From: Paraconiothyrium sp. Pb-2020
Lineage: Eukaryota; Ascomycota; Dothideomycetes; Pleosporales; Didymosphaeriaceae
NCBI GenBank assembly: GCA_022419385.1
Contig: JAJUBI010000001.1
Coordinates: 5,270,001 to 5,334,000 of the forward strand
Reading direction: 5' to 3'
DNA: 64,000 nucleotides
The notes beneath the pieces are model-generated. The model did no database searches and was not told the DNA's origin. It worked only from the letters and a program-made list of their open reading frames with translations. Both the position numbers and the translations under genes were made by a program. Positions 10,765 through 22,351 of this stretch are shown here, piece by piece. Position 1 is the stretch's first letter. Each line of letters starts with the position of its first letter.

Positions 10765-11127
10765 TGTGATAGTGTGATAGATGTGGAAGAAGAGGAGATC
10801 GTGTGAGAAGACGTGCGGGTTTTCATTACGAACGCAGGGGGTCGCAGACCGTTAAGTAGGCAGCCTGCCATCCCATGCCCATGTGTCAGGGGGCTAAATG
10901 CGAGACGGCATTACCTAAACGCGGGAGAGTGCAGACAGCTACAGATAGAGTACAGTGCTGGGCCAGACGTGCCAGGATGCTAAAATTGTGAAAGATCACG
11001 ATAGCCACAGGTAACCTCCCACCCCACTGGCGTCATTTGGAGGGGTTTAGCGGGGCACACGCGCGCAGTGGCTCGGTGTGAAAGCTACCGAACAACAACC
11101 TCAACAACATCTGAATCATCCGGTGCT
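10765..11127. other. Intergenic region, glycerol dehydrogenase promoter
   Basis: Contains the STRE-like cores listed separately. No gene was seen. Confidence 0.6.
10836..11045. promoter_or_regulatory. Three STRE-type AGGGG cores
   Basis: AGGGG occurs at 10836-10840, 10888-10892 and 11041-11045, from 72 to about 280 bases upstream of the glycerol dehydrogenase start. AGGGG/CCCCT is the core bound by Msn2/4-type stress factors in yeast. The distal copy lies close to the 3' end of the next gene. The match is suggestive because this gene family responds to osmotic stress. Confidence 0.35.
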
Positions 11128-12477
11128 TCATTTTGTCTCAGTGAAGGCTTGTCGTAGCCTCTCTGTGCTCGTTGCAAATATTTCCGGAACGCCGAACTCT
11201 CTCTTTACATGGTCGAAGTCGCTGTCTTCTGCTACCATCTTCGCTATTGCCTTCGCAGTCGTCGGAATGAAGGACATACCTCCACCATTAAACCCAGCTA
11301 TCACGAATTGATTTTCTCGGCCGGGAACGCGTCCAATATGTGGCCATCCATCAGGCGTATTTCCCATTATGCCTGTCCAAACTTTCTCTACTTCCGCTCC
11401 ACTGTCCTCCCAGCCAAGGAAGACACGCTGCATGTAGTCATTCCAATATCCCTCTACCTCGCTTTTGAAACGAGTCGAGTCGTCGAAATTATCGAACCAT
11501 GAAGGACGGTCAGACTTAAATCTCGATCCTCCTCCACCAACGACAATACTTCCATCTGGTCGCGGGTTGAGGTAGTCCGCTGCTTGGCCGGACTCAAAGG
11601 TGATGTTGTACGTATGGGAGAGATGCGGATGTACACGATTTTTCGGAACGATGTGCGATGCCATGCCACGAATCGGTACAATGACATCCTTGAATTGCGG
11701 AAGAAGACCTGCTGTGTACGCATTCGTGGCGAATACCAGTTTCTTCGCTTTCAGGACCCCTCGCGATGTAGTCATCACGTTCGTTCCGTCTGCCAGCACA
11801 GAAATATCCGTGACCGGTGTAGTCGTCTGTACGTTGAGCTGCTGCGGGTACCGCGAGACGAGTCGCTCAAGTAGCTGCGTTACGAACTTGTACGGCCAGA
11901 GTGAGCAACAAGGAACACTTTCGGCGGCCTTCGCGCCCTTAACCGAAGTTACTTGCTCGAGATGCTCTGGAAGCGCAAAGCCGATGTCCTTCGTCCAGGA
12001 ATGGCCCGCTTTCCTGCTATCCTGGTATATGTCTTTCAAGGAGGTTGCATCGGTATCATTCAATTGGACGTCAAAACTCCGACGAATCTCAAGCTCACAG
12101 TCCAGCTCTTCGTCCTCAGCAACTTGCTTCAAATTGGCAATGACACCTTGCACGAAAGCTTGCAGCTCGTCTACTCCATCCGGACCTAACTTGGGTATCT
12201 GGCCAGCAAGCGTCGAAAGCTTCATCTTAGAGTGCCCGCCATTCCGGCCTGTTGCACCAGAGCATAATTCGCGAGCCTCGAGAATTATAACGTTAGGAGG
12301 TTGCTGCGCATGTTTGAGGATGTGGTAAGCTGTCGTGATGCCGGCCATGCCAGATCCAATGATCGCGACTTCGCATTCTGCGGGTAGCTCTGTTGTTGAT
12401 CGTAGGTTGCTGAACTTATGTGGCTGGCTGAGCCAGTAAGACGTTACCGGCGACGGTACAGGAAGTATCTGCTTCAT
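11128..12477 (-). CDS. FAD-dependent oxidoreductase (DAO family)
   Basis: From the first ATG (12477) this frame encodes 449 residues. A Rossmann FAD-binding motif is clear (VAIIGSGMAGITTAYHIL), followed by LEARELCSGATGRNGGH, the second conserved element of DAO-family flavoproteins. Near the C-terminus GIMGNTPDGWPHIGRVPG and FVIAGFNGGGMS complete the FAD site. Members oxidise amino acids or other secondary amines. The substrate is unknown. The frame stays open upstream of the ATG past 12537 without another ATG. The true start may therefore be in an upstream exon, or the protein may start at 12477. No signal peptide is seen. Confidence 0.85.
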   Translation of the reverse strand: MKQILPVPSPVTSYWLSQPHKFSNLRSTTELPAECEVAIIGSGMAGITTAYHILKHAQQPPNVIILEARELCSGATGRNGGHSKMKLSTLAGQIPKLGPDGVDELQAFVQGVIANLKQVAEDEELDCELEIRRSFDVQLNDTDATSLKDIYQDSRKAGHSWTKDIGFALPEHLEQVTSVKGAKAAESVPCCSLWPYKFVTQLLERLVSRYPQQLNVQTTTPVTDISVLADGTNVMTTSRGVLKAKKLVFATNAYTAGLLPQFKDVIVPIRGMASHIVPKNRVHPHLSHTYNITFESGQAADYLNPRPDGSIVVGGGGSRFKSDRPSWFDNFDDSTRFKSEVEGYWNDYMQRVFLGWEDSGAEVEKVWTGIMGNTPDGWPHIGRVPGRENQFVIAGFNGGGMSFIPTTAKAIAKMVAEDSDFDHVKREFGVPEIFATSTERLRQAFTETK

Positions 12478-12537
12478 ATCTGACTTTGGCCAGGGCAATA
12501 GTCCCAAGGTAGGTTCGAGAGTCGAGGTAACAGCCAA

Positions 12538-12982
12538 GCGCTGAATTTGTATGGTAACCTGAGAGCCGCCACCATGCGCTAAGCCCAGGGCTGCATGTTT
12601 CTTTATTGGTCAATACGAATCCTTCGGCGTTCGGCGTGCTTATCAGGTAGTCCGTAGCTCGGAGTACCAAAGCTACAAGCTTGACACAACACTTACAAGC
12701 GATCTTCGAGGAATAGAGTAATCCACATAGCTTTCGCATCACTAATGTCTACCCCGACGTTAATTGACATTGCAACCTTATAGTTTGTGGTGAATCAATC
12801 TCTCGCAAAACCCTCTTCAGCCTCACCTTCATCAAAACGCGGGATCCTGCCTCCGTCCTCGCCTCTGGTTTCGCAGAGTACGCCTACGAATACAGTGTCC
12901 ACTCAGCTTGATCCCCCAGAAACAATACAACGCGACATATAGCGAATTTCACGAAAGGAATTTAAACACGCGAGCTACTGCT
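12538..12982. other. Intergenic region
   Basis: 5' flank of the FAD oxidoreductase, possibly including an unseen first exon, and 3' flank of the SMP-30-like gene. No supported gene. Confidence 0.5.
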
Positions 12983-14194
12983 TCAGTACCAGCTCTTCAC
13001 AACCTGGCCTAGCTTCACCTTCCAGATCTTGTTAAACCCCAAGATGTACAATTCATCCTTCACAAGAGCAAAATTTGCACCAGGAGCAACATCCGGGCTT
13101 TCCCTGCCCGATATGGCATAAACATTAAATAGACCCAAGACCTTGCCGTTTGGTTTCCTCACTACCACACCTTCGTATTCAAATGTCCAAATGCGGCCGT
13201 AGTCATCGATTTTGATCCCATTTGCGAACCCTTGTCGAGCTATGCCAAGCATGCGTTTATTTTGCGGCGTACAGCCGTCCTCGCCGCCGAGATCAAAGAC
13301 GTAAAGTCCTGCTGAGCCCGAGAACGCGGTGTACGGTTGCCCAAATACGGCGGAGTCAGGACCGTCTGAGACGTAGAGCAAAGTGTTCTCGCGGTCGACA
13401 GCAAGACCATTTGGCGTTTGCACGTCGAGCGGCGACACGGCCATTTGCAAGGTTTTGTCGGCGGTAGAAAATTTCCAGACCGCGTTTGGAAGCTGTTGTG
13501 GCGCGTCCCAGACGCCTGGCAGACCTTCTGCAGCGAAGTAAAAGTCGCTGTAGAACATGCAAGGCTGACTGGTAGTCCTAGACATGGCGAATGTAACATC
13601 ATCCGGGCCATTCAAAGGCAGCCCGTAAAACGAATTGATCATTTCTTTGGTTTCATATGTGTGCGGATCAATTGACACGATGGTGGGCGAGGTGGTCGCG
13701 TTGCCAAAAGAGGTGATATAGACAAGCCCATCAAAATAGTATCCACCGTTAGGATTGACAAGCACTGGAGCGCCAGGTCCGACTAGATTCGGTCTGTAAG
13801 TCTTGAAGGTTTTCAAGTCCAAGATCGTGAGGTATCCTGGTGGAGGGTCCAAGAATGCAGTGAACCACACCTGATTCAGATCTGGAACCCCTACTCCAGC
13901 TTCGAATGCAAATGGTTTCGAGCTGTTCGCCATTTGTAGAACTTGCGGCGAGGAACCCAAAATCTTGTCGAACTCTTCATCATACGAGATGAAGGGCGAG
14001 CTTCGCGCAGCACCAATCGTTCGGTTAACATCCGGGTCGGATAGATTGGAATCCACAAATGGATCTCTGAACGTATTGTTGAAAGGTCGAGGCAGCAGAT
14101 ATGCGTTCTCGATTGGAACTTGAACCGTTAAGCCTCCAGTACCGGATACAAACCATTGAAAGCAGAAAATCGCAATTCCGGCGGCAAGACACAT
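12983..14194 (-). CDS. SMP-30/gluconolactonase-like beta-propeller, secreted
   Basis: A single exon encodes 403 residues. The first 20 (MCLAAGIAIFCFQWFVSGTG) form a signal peptide or anchor. The rest has the six-bladed propeller layout of the SMP-30/lactonohydrolase family. Blade signatures include YYFDGLVYITSFGN, LNGPDDVTF, QTPNGLAVDRENTLLYVSDG and FANGIKIDDYGRIWT. The Asn and Asp residues in NGPDD, PNGLA and SDGP are in the places used for the metal in this family. Such enzymes hydrolyse sugar lactones or other cyclic esters. The substrate is not known. Several N-glycosylation sequons (NNT, NLS, NRT, NSS) fit a secreted protein. Confidence 0.85.
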   Translation of the reverse strand: MCLAAGIAIFCFQWFVSGTGGLTVQVPIENAYLLPRPFNNTFRDPFVDSNLSDPDVNRTIGAARSSPFISYDEEFDKILGSSPQVLQMANSSKPFAFEAGVGVPDLNQVWFTAFLDPPPGYLTILDLKTFKTYRPNLVGPGAPVLVNPNGGYYFDGLVYITSFGNATTSPTIVSIDPHTYETKEMINSFYGLPLNGPDDVTFAMSRTTSQPCMFYSDFYFAAEGLPGVWDAPQQLPNAVWKFSTADKTLQMAVSPLDVQTPNGLAVDRENTLLYVSDGPDSAVFGQPYTAFSGSAGLYVFDLGGEDGCTPQNKRMLGIARQGFANGIKIDDYGRIWTFEYEGVVVRKPNGKVLGLFNVYAISGRESPDVAPGANFALVKDELYILGFNKIWKVKLGQVVKSWY

Positions 14195-14789
14195 TTTGAT
14201 CGAACCTGGTCACCGAATTGGAGGGGGAGTAATTGTTGAATGCCGTACAAGTGGGATCACGAATAGATGCCATCAAGCCAATATTGGTAGGCGGCGGGAA
14301 ACCGATATACAATGCGTCTGATTGAAAGTAATGTGGCACAAGTGGGACACAACATGCTGAGGGTGGCTGATGCGGGGGTAACTCCGGCGCTGGTGGGGCC
14401 GGCGACGCATTTTTTCGGTTCGTGGAGTCGCGAAGAAGGCGGCTGGTTTGATCAATGTGAATTGGGCTTAGGAGGAAGATGAAGAAGGAAAGGTGGCGTA
14501 CGGGAAGGTATATATTGTCTGAGTGGAAATGCCAAGTGCGAAAGAACGTGCGTAAACAGACAGCATAGTAACAATATCCAAGGAACGACCTTGTAACCTC
14601 AACAAAGATACGTAATTCGATCAGTATACATCACTACGCTCAAGTGTACAACTGAAACTACATGCACCGCTTAGCCAAACTCAATGACAAACAGACCCAA
14701 CCCGTCATTTCGCGTGCGCCAGAACGCCTTTTATGCATGCAATGCCTGTATTTACAGTGTCATCGAACCAAAGCCTGCCTCTTTGTCTG
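14195..14789. other. Intergenic region
   Basis: Promoter of the SMP-30-like gene and 3' flank of the large disordered protein. No gene was seen. Confidence 0.55.
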
Positions 14790-17535
14790 TCACCTACGCA
14801 ACATGTACCCCAAGTCTGGCAAGCCGTCCACAATGGACTTAACAATATCATCTTCCTCAGCTTTCCGCCTCTGCGCCAAACTCGTCGCGCTTGTGAGGGG
14901 CTGTTGCGTCGGCGGTGTGACTGATCGTGGTGCTGGTCGCGCGAAGGATGTCAGTGGTTCGGAGGGTACGGGGGAGTTGAATATCGACCATGGACCCGCG
15001 GGCTCGCTCTCTGAGAGCGATTGTGGTGCAGTGGTGGGTATGGATGGAGGAAGAGCGGATTCGAAGAGGGAGAAGTCGGCGTCGTCGCCCCAGTTGGGCT
15101 GGTCTGCAGATGAAGCCGAAGTTGGTGAGGGATTGGAGTTGGCAATGGGAAAGTTATCTTCCTTGCTAATAGGTGTTCCCGTGTCGGCTTGTGGAAGCGA
15201 TGCAGGCATCGCAGTATCCGGGGACTCGGCTTTTATAGACCCATCAACAAGTTCCTTGTTAGCAGGCGGTTGGCTCAGTACCTCGTCCATCGTCGGCATC
15301 TGCACAGAGATCGCTTTCGCTTTCTCTGGCGTTGCCTCTCTCGATCTATCCCGCTTCTTCAACAGATGCGGTCCAATGCGCTCTTCAGAGTCTGTAGGTA
15401 CTAAAGCCTTAGGCCCGAAGAGCGCTGAAGTAGGTGAGACGGTGCCCTGCAAACGCACAATGGGAGATGCATGTACTGGCCCGGTTGGCGGAGGTAACGG
15501 TTGGGTTGGCAACGATTGCGCGGATGCTAGTGTTGACGAGAGTTGTAGATACGGTGCCATCACGTGTCAGCGGTTCTGAGAATTCGGCAATGAGCGTGGG
15601 CGCTATCGTGGAGATGGGCGTCTGAACTGTCGAGACGGCGGGCGACTCCACCATCTCACCCCAGTCATCATCATCTTCGACTTGCGCGGCGGAGGATGAC
15701 TTAGGGGTAGGCCCTGTGTCCAGCGCTCCTAGACTGGCCCATGGATCAATCTGGTCGCTGACTGGTGCTGGAATGATGCTACTGGTGATATATAGTCGTC
15801 TTTGGGCCCACGGATCGAAGCTCGGTCTGGGTGGTGCTTCGATCGGTGTGATATTCGACCGATTTCCGACTGGCAATGTGCCGTTATGACGAATCTCAGT
15901 GGCGGTAGATGTCCTCCTATGTGACGCTGGCTCTTTCCGACGAGAGGAAAGGTCCACAGAAGCCGCCCTTCCGCTCTGCCTTTGTAGCTTCGTGATTGCA
16001 CTATGCTTCGCCGTTATAGGAGAGGATGTTGATCGCACACCAATGTTGTCAGGAGTTGCATGCGTGGCCGAAGGTGAGCTCCAATCAAAAGCAGCAGGCA
16101 TATCGGTCGATAGTGGCGGAACAATTTGGCTGACAAGACGGACAGGTTTTGATACTGACGCTGCTGAGGTCTTTCTACTATGAAGGGATGCAAAAGAAGC
16201 CCTTTTGTCTGTTGGAGAGTGAGGAGTATCCCAGAAGAACGACGCTCGTGCACCTGGCCCCCTTCCCGCAATGCGATCCTCGTTAGCCCACCGCGCTACA
16301 GTCTTAGTAGCTTCTAATCTAATATGCGACGTCTTCCATGTTACGCGAATGTAGTTGTCGTCGAGAGCTCCGTTATTGTATTCCCGCATAGTCTGCTTGC
16401 GCGTCAAACGATACCAAGCTTTGCGGGCGGAGGTCGACGTTACGGGATCGTCTAGCGGTTCTTCTAGTGTTGGCATATCTTTCGCCGGAGGGAATAACTC
16501 TGCCAGCAACTCTGCATCCAGGGTAAAGTTGCCAACAAGACCTGTAGGGATGGTCGCAATGGATTCTGCCGGCGCATCTCGCACATCGCTAGCCATATCG
16601 TCCTTGATGTTCATGGAAAATGACTCCGGTAGACCACGGGTAGAGTCTACGCCCAGCTGAGTCTCAGCCGCCTCTTGTGCCACCTCATCCTCAAAGTCAC
16701 CAAAATCATCTTCGACCTCCCGCACGGCCGATTCCTGCTGCCCGGTGGGATCTCTAGGATTCGATGAGTCCTCCACGTCCTTGTGTATTACCACCGCGGT
16801 TTTTCCAGCCGCTCGCTCTTCTTCAACTGATGTCCTCGGCGACTCAGAAACCGCCTCGTTGCGACTACCATCAGAGTGAGATTCCGACGATCGCGTAGAA
16901 GTATCATCTTCGCGAGGCACCTCCATGGGATCATTTGATTCGGTTCGCGCAGGTGTGTCTTCTGCCTGGATTGTCGTCGCCGAGTCCGACGTTTCCGAAA
17001 CGCCATTCTCTACGACCTTCGACTCGTCCACGACCTCCTCGATCCTGCCCCACTCGTTCCCCGATTCGCGTTGTAAGCTGTTCGAGCGCGTAAAATCATC
17101 GTGTGAGCTAGGTGCATCCCAAACTGTGGTGTGCTCCATTCCATTCGCGCTTGCATCGACAGAAGCATCCTCCTCTTCTCCTGGGGCCCTGGCCCACGCG
17201 CTGAAACCACCATTCTCATCCCCACCTCCAATAGCCTCCTTATCGTCTTGCGCACTTTGCACACCCCAACTCAGCTTCCTTTCTGCTTCTCCTCCGCCGC
17301 CAGATTCTCCTTCATCCACATCCTTCCGCGGACTTGGCGTTGTCACCCACGCATTACTTCCCCAACCAGCATCATCCAGAAATCCATTTACCACAATTGG
17401 CGCAGGCTTAAACTCAGGCGTATGCGCGGCGTTCAGCGGCGGTGTCGGCTCGGTGGCTGCCTTCGCGGGAGTCGCGATGGTTGTGTGTGTGTCTACGTCG
17501 GCATCATCGGCCCAGGGGTCGCCCCAGTGATCCAT
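14790..17535 (-). CDS. Large conserved disordered fungal protein
   Basis: Two overlapping minus-strand frames belong together: 15409-17535 (starting MDHWGDPWADDADVD) and 14790-15563 (ending LPDLGYMLRR). The join needs an intron or a frame error between about 15659 and 15420. One canonical option is a 133-bp intron 15527-15659 (gtgaga...ctag), but it would remove the conserved-looking WGEMVESP stretch. The protein is acidic and Ser/Thr/Pro-rich, with repeated DPW/DDW/WG motifs. The only folded-looking part is near residues 360-420 (WYRLTRKQTMREYN, IRVTWKTS, VARWANEDRI). I believe this core is conserved in filamentous ascomycetes, but its function is unknown to me. No signal peptide or membrane span is seen. 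Confidence 0.7.
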
Positions 17536-18278
17536 GGTAGAGTGGTAGGCAGCTTCATAGTGGATAGCCCCGTTATAGGAGCATCCTCGGGTGAGCCTGC
17601 TCGTGTGAATATGCGCCTGGGAACGAGGATGCGAAAACGTAGGGGCTCGGGTGCTGCGGAGGCTCGGAGGCCACGAGCGCCAAGAGGATGGTCACGCTCC
17701 GGCTTAGTACTGTTCCGGACGCTTTCGATACTATAAATATGTCTACCACGTTTAGAGACATACGCTCCGAACCATGTCCGACTACTTTATAACAGAACCT
17801 AGAAACATTCGATTTCAGTCCTCGGTATCGCAGCCGAAATTGAAACAAGAAGTCTATACAACTTTCGCTCCTTCCAGCCGTGAGCTAGCCTCCTTCGCCC
17901 TACACTTTGCGTTAATTTGTTTCCCCACAGGTTGACATCGTTGGTACCCAGATTACCCCTCCTGCTCCTACCATTAATGCAGTAGTATCATTGATCAACC
18001 GGAAAAGGTGATACATCGAATACGAGCTCCTTCGTATAGTAATACTGGGGCATTACTTACTAATCGAACAAGTATTTATCATCGTAGGACGAAAGGATGT
18101 TCGAAATGTGTACATGTACATACCATAAATATGGTCGTACTTGAAGCTGTGGTATAAACATGCGCTACCATGACCTGCACATGACTATTGACGTCCCTAG
18201 TTCTAGCCAGGACCTCTATACCAACCAGTCAAGCTCCCACACTTCGCTGAACTATAAAGGTACCAAAAGCCATGTTCA
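17536..18278. other. Intergenic region, AT-rich
   Basis: 5' flank of the disordered protein gene and 3' flank of the glucoamylase. The part around 17990-18180 is AT-rich. No coding frame or repeat could be supported. Confidence 0.55.
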
Positions 18279-20217
18279 TTAACTTTCCATATTCTCCCCA
18301 ACCGGCCCATTCCAGTTGTCCTCCACCGTCTCCTCTCCCGGAGCCTCATCCCCACACGCCGGCACATCCAAACTCCGATTCTCAACCTCATACAGTACCT
18401 CCCCGCTCGGCTCCTTTCTCAGAAACTTATACTCCAACGCCGCACCCGCCGGTAGCTCAACTGTAAACGTCCACAGCGGCCGCTCACTTGTATACCCATC
18501 TGCGCTCCCCGCGAGCGCATCCCCGACCCTCCAGTCACCCAAGTCCGTCGAGTTGCCGAACAGATAGATGTTCTCGCCGTAGAAGGTTGTGGCGTTGAGA
18601 TTGAAAGTGACGATGTAAGTGCATGCCGCGGCGTCTGAGGGGGCTCCGGCTGCAACGGCGGGTGCGTACGTGCCTTTCACTGAGCTGGGTGTGCAGGTGT
18701 CGGGAATTTGGGGGCTGTTTGGCACGCCCCAGGAGGGAACTTGGGCGTAATCTGAAGTCGCGGCTAGACGGGCGCCACGCATTGTTACGAAGGAGGCATA
18801 TGACCAGGTGAGGTCGCGGGCGGAGATGGGTGTGCCGTCTTCGCGACTGTATTGTTCGGCAAGTGCGCCGTTCTCAGGCGTGTATTCCAGAGCCGTTTCG
18901 ACGAAGCCGTCGGCATAGGCCAGGACAGCGTCAATGATTTTGGTGAAGTCGGAATAGCCGCCCTTGGTATAAGTACCGGTTTGGGCGGAGGGGTACACGG
19001 ACTGCCAGAATGCCAAAGACGTGTCGTCGATGGTGATGGTGTTGATGGAGCTCCATTGCTGAACGGCGTCATAGAGTTGCTCCGCTACGGCCAAGGTGGT
19101 GAGGTACCAAGGGTTTCCGTTGAAGTACACATCTTCGGCGTAACGGCCGGTTGCTACGCCCGTGCCTGTCTCAGAGACGTTCTTGTTGATAGTATAAATC
19201 GTGCGGAAGGAATCTATATACTCCTTCAGGTTCGCCAATGCGCGCGAGGAGCAAGGCTGGAAGAGAGTATCATCGCAGGAGGCCTCCGGGTCGAAAACAG
19301 CGATCGCTGTGAGAACAGTATTGGCATCGATCCCAGTCCGGCTGAAGCCGCTCTGCTTGACATTGATGTTCGCCACGGCGTACTCCCCATTCCAGAATGT
19401 CTGAAGGAAGCACAACACGTTCGGAGCCTGCGATTCGTAGGCTGAAATATCTTGCTGCAAATGCTTCCCCAAAGCGGTACCCTCGACTAAAGCACGATGT
19501 TGAGCTGCGCTAGTGAAGAAAGACGACCCATCCACCTCTTCCCACAGATCAAATCCAGTTTGGTTCCAGTACTGGGCGACGTAGTTGAGGTCATTCTCGA
19601 TGACTGACCAGACGTCCTTGGCTTCGGCGCTATCTGAGTCGATTCCAGTACTGAGAAGGTACCGAGTATACGTGATGAGAGCGGTCGCACGCAGAGCCGG
19701 TCCATCACGCTGCGGTCGACCCCAGTCGCCGTTAAAACGGGTAAGATTCGCGTAGAATTTCGGCTCGCCCAGTCCACGACCTGAGCCTAGAGCACCTGAT
19801 GGATTGGAAACAGTCTGCAAGATAGCCTGGGATTTGATGTAATCACGGATATATGACTGAAGACCTTCGTCTCCATGTAGAAATTCGTCGACGACCATCT
19901 TGAGGGTCAATGCTGCGTCCCGTGTCCACGTATAGTAATCTGCTAGGTATTAGTCCTGCTGCTGGGTTTTAGGGTATGGAAGGTGCGTGCTCACAGTTAG
20001 GATTGTCTGTTGATGGAGATGCAATGAGGACGCCTGCAGAAGCTCCCGGTGCTTGACTTCCATCAGGACCCAAGTTGTTCAGCACGCCTTGAAGAGCGAC
20101 CTTGTTCTCGGTCTCGATCCGAGTGGCAAGGTCCTCTTCTTGCCGTCGAAGAGGCTTCACTGCCATCGCATGGAGTGAGGTAGCTGCTAACGCAGCAAGA
20201 AAAGCTAGAAACCTCAT
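18279..20217 (-). CDS. GH15 glucoamylase with CBM20 starch-binding domain
   Basis: Exons 19995-20217 and 18279-19939, split by a 55-bp intron (gtgagc...agcag), give 627 residues. A signal peptide (MRFLAFLAALAATSLHAMA) is followed by a KPLRR propeptide-like end. The GH15 domain starts at about residue 45 and shows YYTWTRDAALTLKM, NGDWGRPQRDGPALRA, FDLWEEVDGSSFFT (catalytic acid) and the DLTWSYASF block near the base. A short linker leads to a C-terminal CBM20 of about 100 residues (VTFNLNATTFYGENIYLFGN, WTFTVELPAGAALEYKF). The enzyme releases glucose from starch ends outside the cell. The Ser/Thr linker is much shorter than in Aspergillus enzymes. Confidence 0.95.
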
Positions 20218-21500
20218 CTTGAACAAAGGATAAGAGGCGACCAAGTCGAGTTGTTGCCAGCAAGGTCCGAGCGTGTTGAAAGGCAAGCGAGGCTGCTGAA
20301 GCCTTTATAAGTTGATACTGGGCATTGCGGACGACTAGGCCTTCCATATACGTATGGTCGGCCAAAGCCCCATGATGGTCTTTCCACCTTCACGAATGGG
20401 TCCACGGTACGGGACCCAGGATGTGGTGTCACACGAGAGTTTTTACCAGTTGCATGTAGCCATTGGCCTTTCACCTCAGCCCTGCACAGGGCTCCCTGTA
20501 TGCTTGGGGCGGCATCATCGAATGTCGCTTACAACCACAGCGGATACTCGCAGGTACTATGACGTGGTTGGAAGGTGGTTAAGGAAGGTACTGCGCGTCA
20601 GCTGTGCAACTAGCGAACCAGGCTGGAGGTAAGGTTGGACGAGATGATTTTGAATAGTCCACGGGTCGTTTAAGGCCATGTGACTCTTTTGGATGTGCAG
20701 AAATATGACGCTTTACCAAGAGCGCTGAGCGATGTCGGATACCCCTGCTGCTCGTTTTTTCGGCTGCTAAGCTTACCTCAACGTTGCCTTCTGCCTTTTG
20801 CCTTTCCCTCAACCATGACTCCGAGGACTGTCTACGACTCGATGAAAATTGGCCGGGCTCGCTCGAACCGAAAACAGGATATTCGGTGTTCATCGAAAAG
20901 ACCGTCCCAAGCACGACAAGACGCGTCGCTTCCGCATGTGAAAGCGCGCTAACGCGGGTAAGAGCTACTACCCCAGATGTCCATTCACTCCGCGGCTTCG
21001 TGGCGGCGCCACCCCGCTGAAGCCCAGACCGTGCAATGCGATTTACGCGATTCACGGGAAGACGCCTTCTGAACATGGTCTGGGGGCGACTGTGTGATCC
21101 GTAGTCGGGCTGGCTTTGCCTCCAGGACGCTTATCCTCAGCACGTCGCTTTGACTTCGAAGTGGGTGAGGAAGTGGGTTTGGGTGCCGAGGCACCATGGT
21201 CGTTCATTGCCATTACCAACTGCGCTCGCGAATAGTTTTTGATGCAATTGATGTGCATCCAGCAATTGCACCATCATGCATTAAGTATCACCCTGAACCG
21301 ATGCGGAACGCGGAGAGACCAACGTGAGGATTGAGGTTGTAGCAGCGATAACGTCACGATATCTCGACGGTGTAAGAGGTATCGTATGTTTTTAAATATT
21401 TAACATTTTGTATAGCGTTCATGTACATGATCAACTTTGTACAGTCACTTCCTTATCCCCAACACATATTGTCATGACACGTTAAATCGTAGCGAAACGT
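20218..21500. other. Intergenic region
   Basis: Glucoamylase promoter plus the 3' flank of the mannitol dehydrogenase. Several short frames exist but none has family support. The sequence near 21390-21420 is AT-rich, as expected downstream of a gene. Confidence 0.55.
20304..20309 (-). promoter_or_regulatory. Candidate TATA box of the glucoamylase
   Basis: Reads TATAAA on the minus strand, about 87 bases upstream of the start codon. Sequence match only. I found no clear CGG-N8-CGG AmyR site in the nearby upstream sequence. Confidence 0.35.
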
Positions 21501-22351
21501 TTACCGGGTGGTGTAGCCTCCGTCAATGATGAGGTCCGCACCCTACGACGTCGTTAGTAATTTTCATGCAGTTGATAAGATGGAACACTTACGGTAGTGT
21601 AAGAGGAGGCATCAGAAGCGAAGTAGAGGAAAGCACCCTTCAGCTCTTTGGCCTTGGCATCACGGCCCATGGGGATCATGGAGTGCCAAAGCTTCTGGAT
21701 GTCCTGAGGGACGAAGTCGGACAGACCAGTGTCGATGTAACCGGGGGAAATGGAGTTCACACGAGCAAAATCCCTCCACTCGTTGGCGAGCGAACGAGCC
21801 ATGTGGATGCAGCCAGCCTTTGCGACGTTGTACGAGGTTTGCTCCTGGGGGTAGTTGGCAATGTGGCCAGACATGGAGGCAGTGAGGATGAGCGAGCCGG
21901 TCTTGCGCTCGCGGAAGTGCAGACCAACGGCACGTGCGCAGTTGAAGGAGCCAGTCAGGTCAGTCTGGATGACCTCGTTCCACTGCTCGACGGTAGCATC
22001 GAGGATACCGTTGTCGGCGGTCTTGCCAGCGTTGGCGATGAAGACATCAATCTTGCCGAAGTCCTTGACAACGTCCTGGACGAGCTTCTCGACGTTGGCG
22101 TAGTCGTCGACCTGGCACTTGTAGGCCTGGACCTTGACGCCGTACTTCTCGCTCAGCTCCTTTGCGTTCTTCTCGGCACCAGACGAGCGGGAGTTGTAGG
22201 TGATGGCGAGGTCGGCGCCGAACTCAGCGCAGCCGCGGGCGGCTTCGATTCCGATACCAGTAGGACCGGAGGCTCCGGTGACGACGACGACCTTGCCCTT
22301 GAGGGACAGGAGGTCCTTGAGCTCGGTTGCTTCGGGGATGGGGGAAGGCAT
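21501..22351 (-). CDS. NADP-dependent mannitol dehydrogenase (SDR, Cla h 8-like)
   Basis: Exon 21593-22351 and a 42-base last exon 21501-21542 are split by a 50-bp intron (gtaagt...gtag) and give 266 residues. Rossmann motif VVVTGASGPTGIG, then IANAGKTAD, the active-site Ser in LTASMSGHIANYPQ and YNVAK with catalytic Tyr and Lys are all present. The last exon adds GADLIIDGGYTTR, the usual SDR end. The sequence strongly resembles the Cladosporium/Alternaria mannitol dehydrogenases known as minor allergens Cla h 8 and Alt a 8. It interconverts mannitol and fructose with NADP(H) in the cytosol. The start is the ATG before PSPIPEA; a longer frame upstream begins at TTG and was not used. Confidence 0.95.

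Noticed and set aside
14662..15579. 305-residue plus-strand ORF
   Set aside because: Antisense to the C-terminal part of the large disordered protein. Low-complexity translation only.
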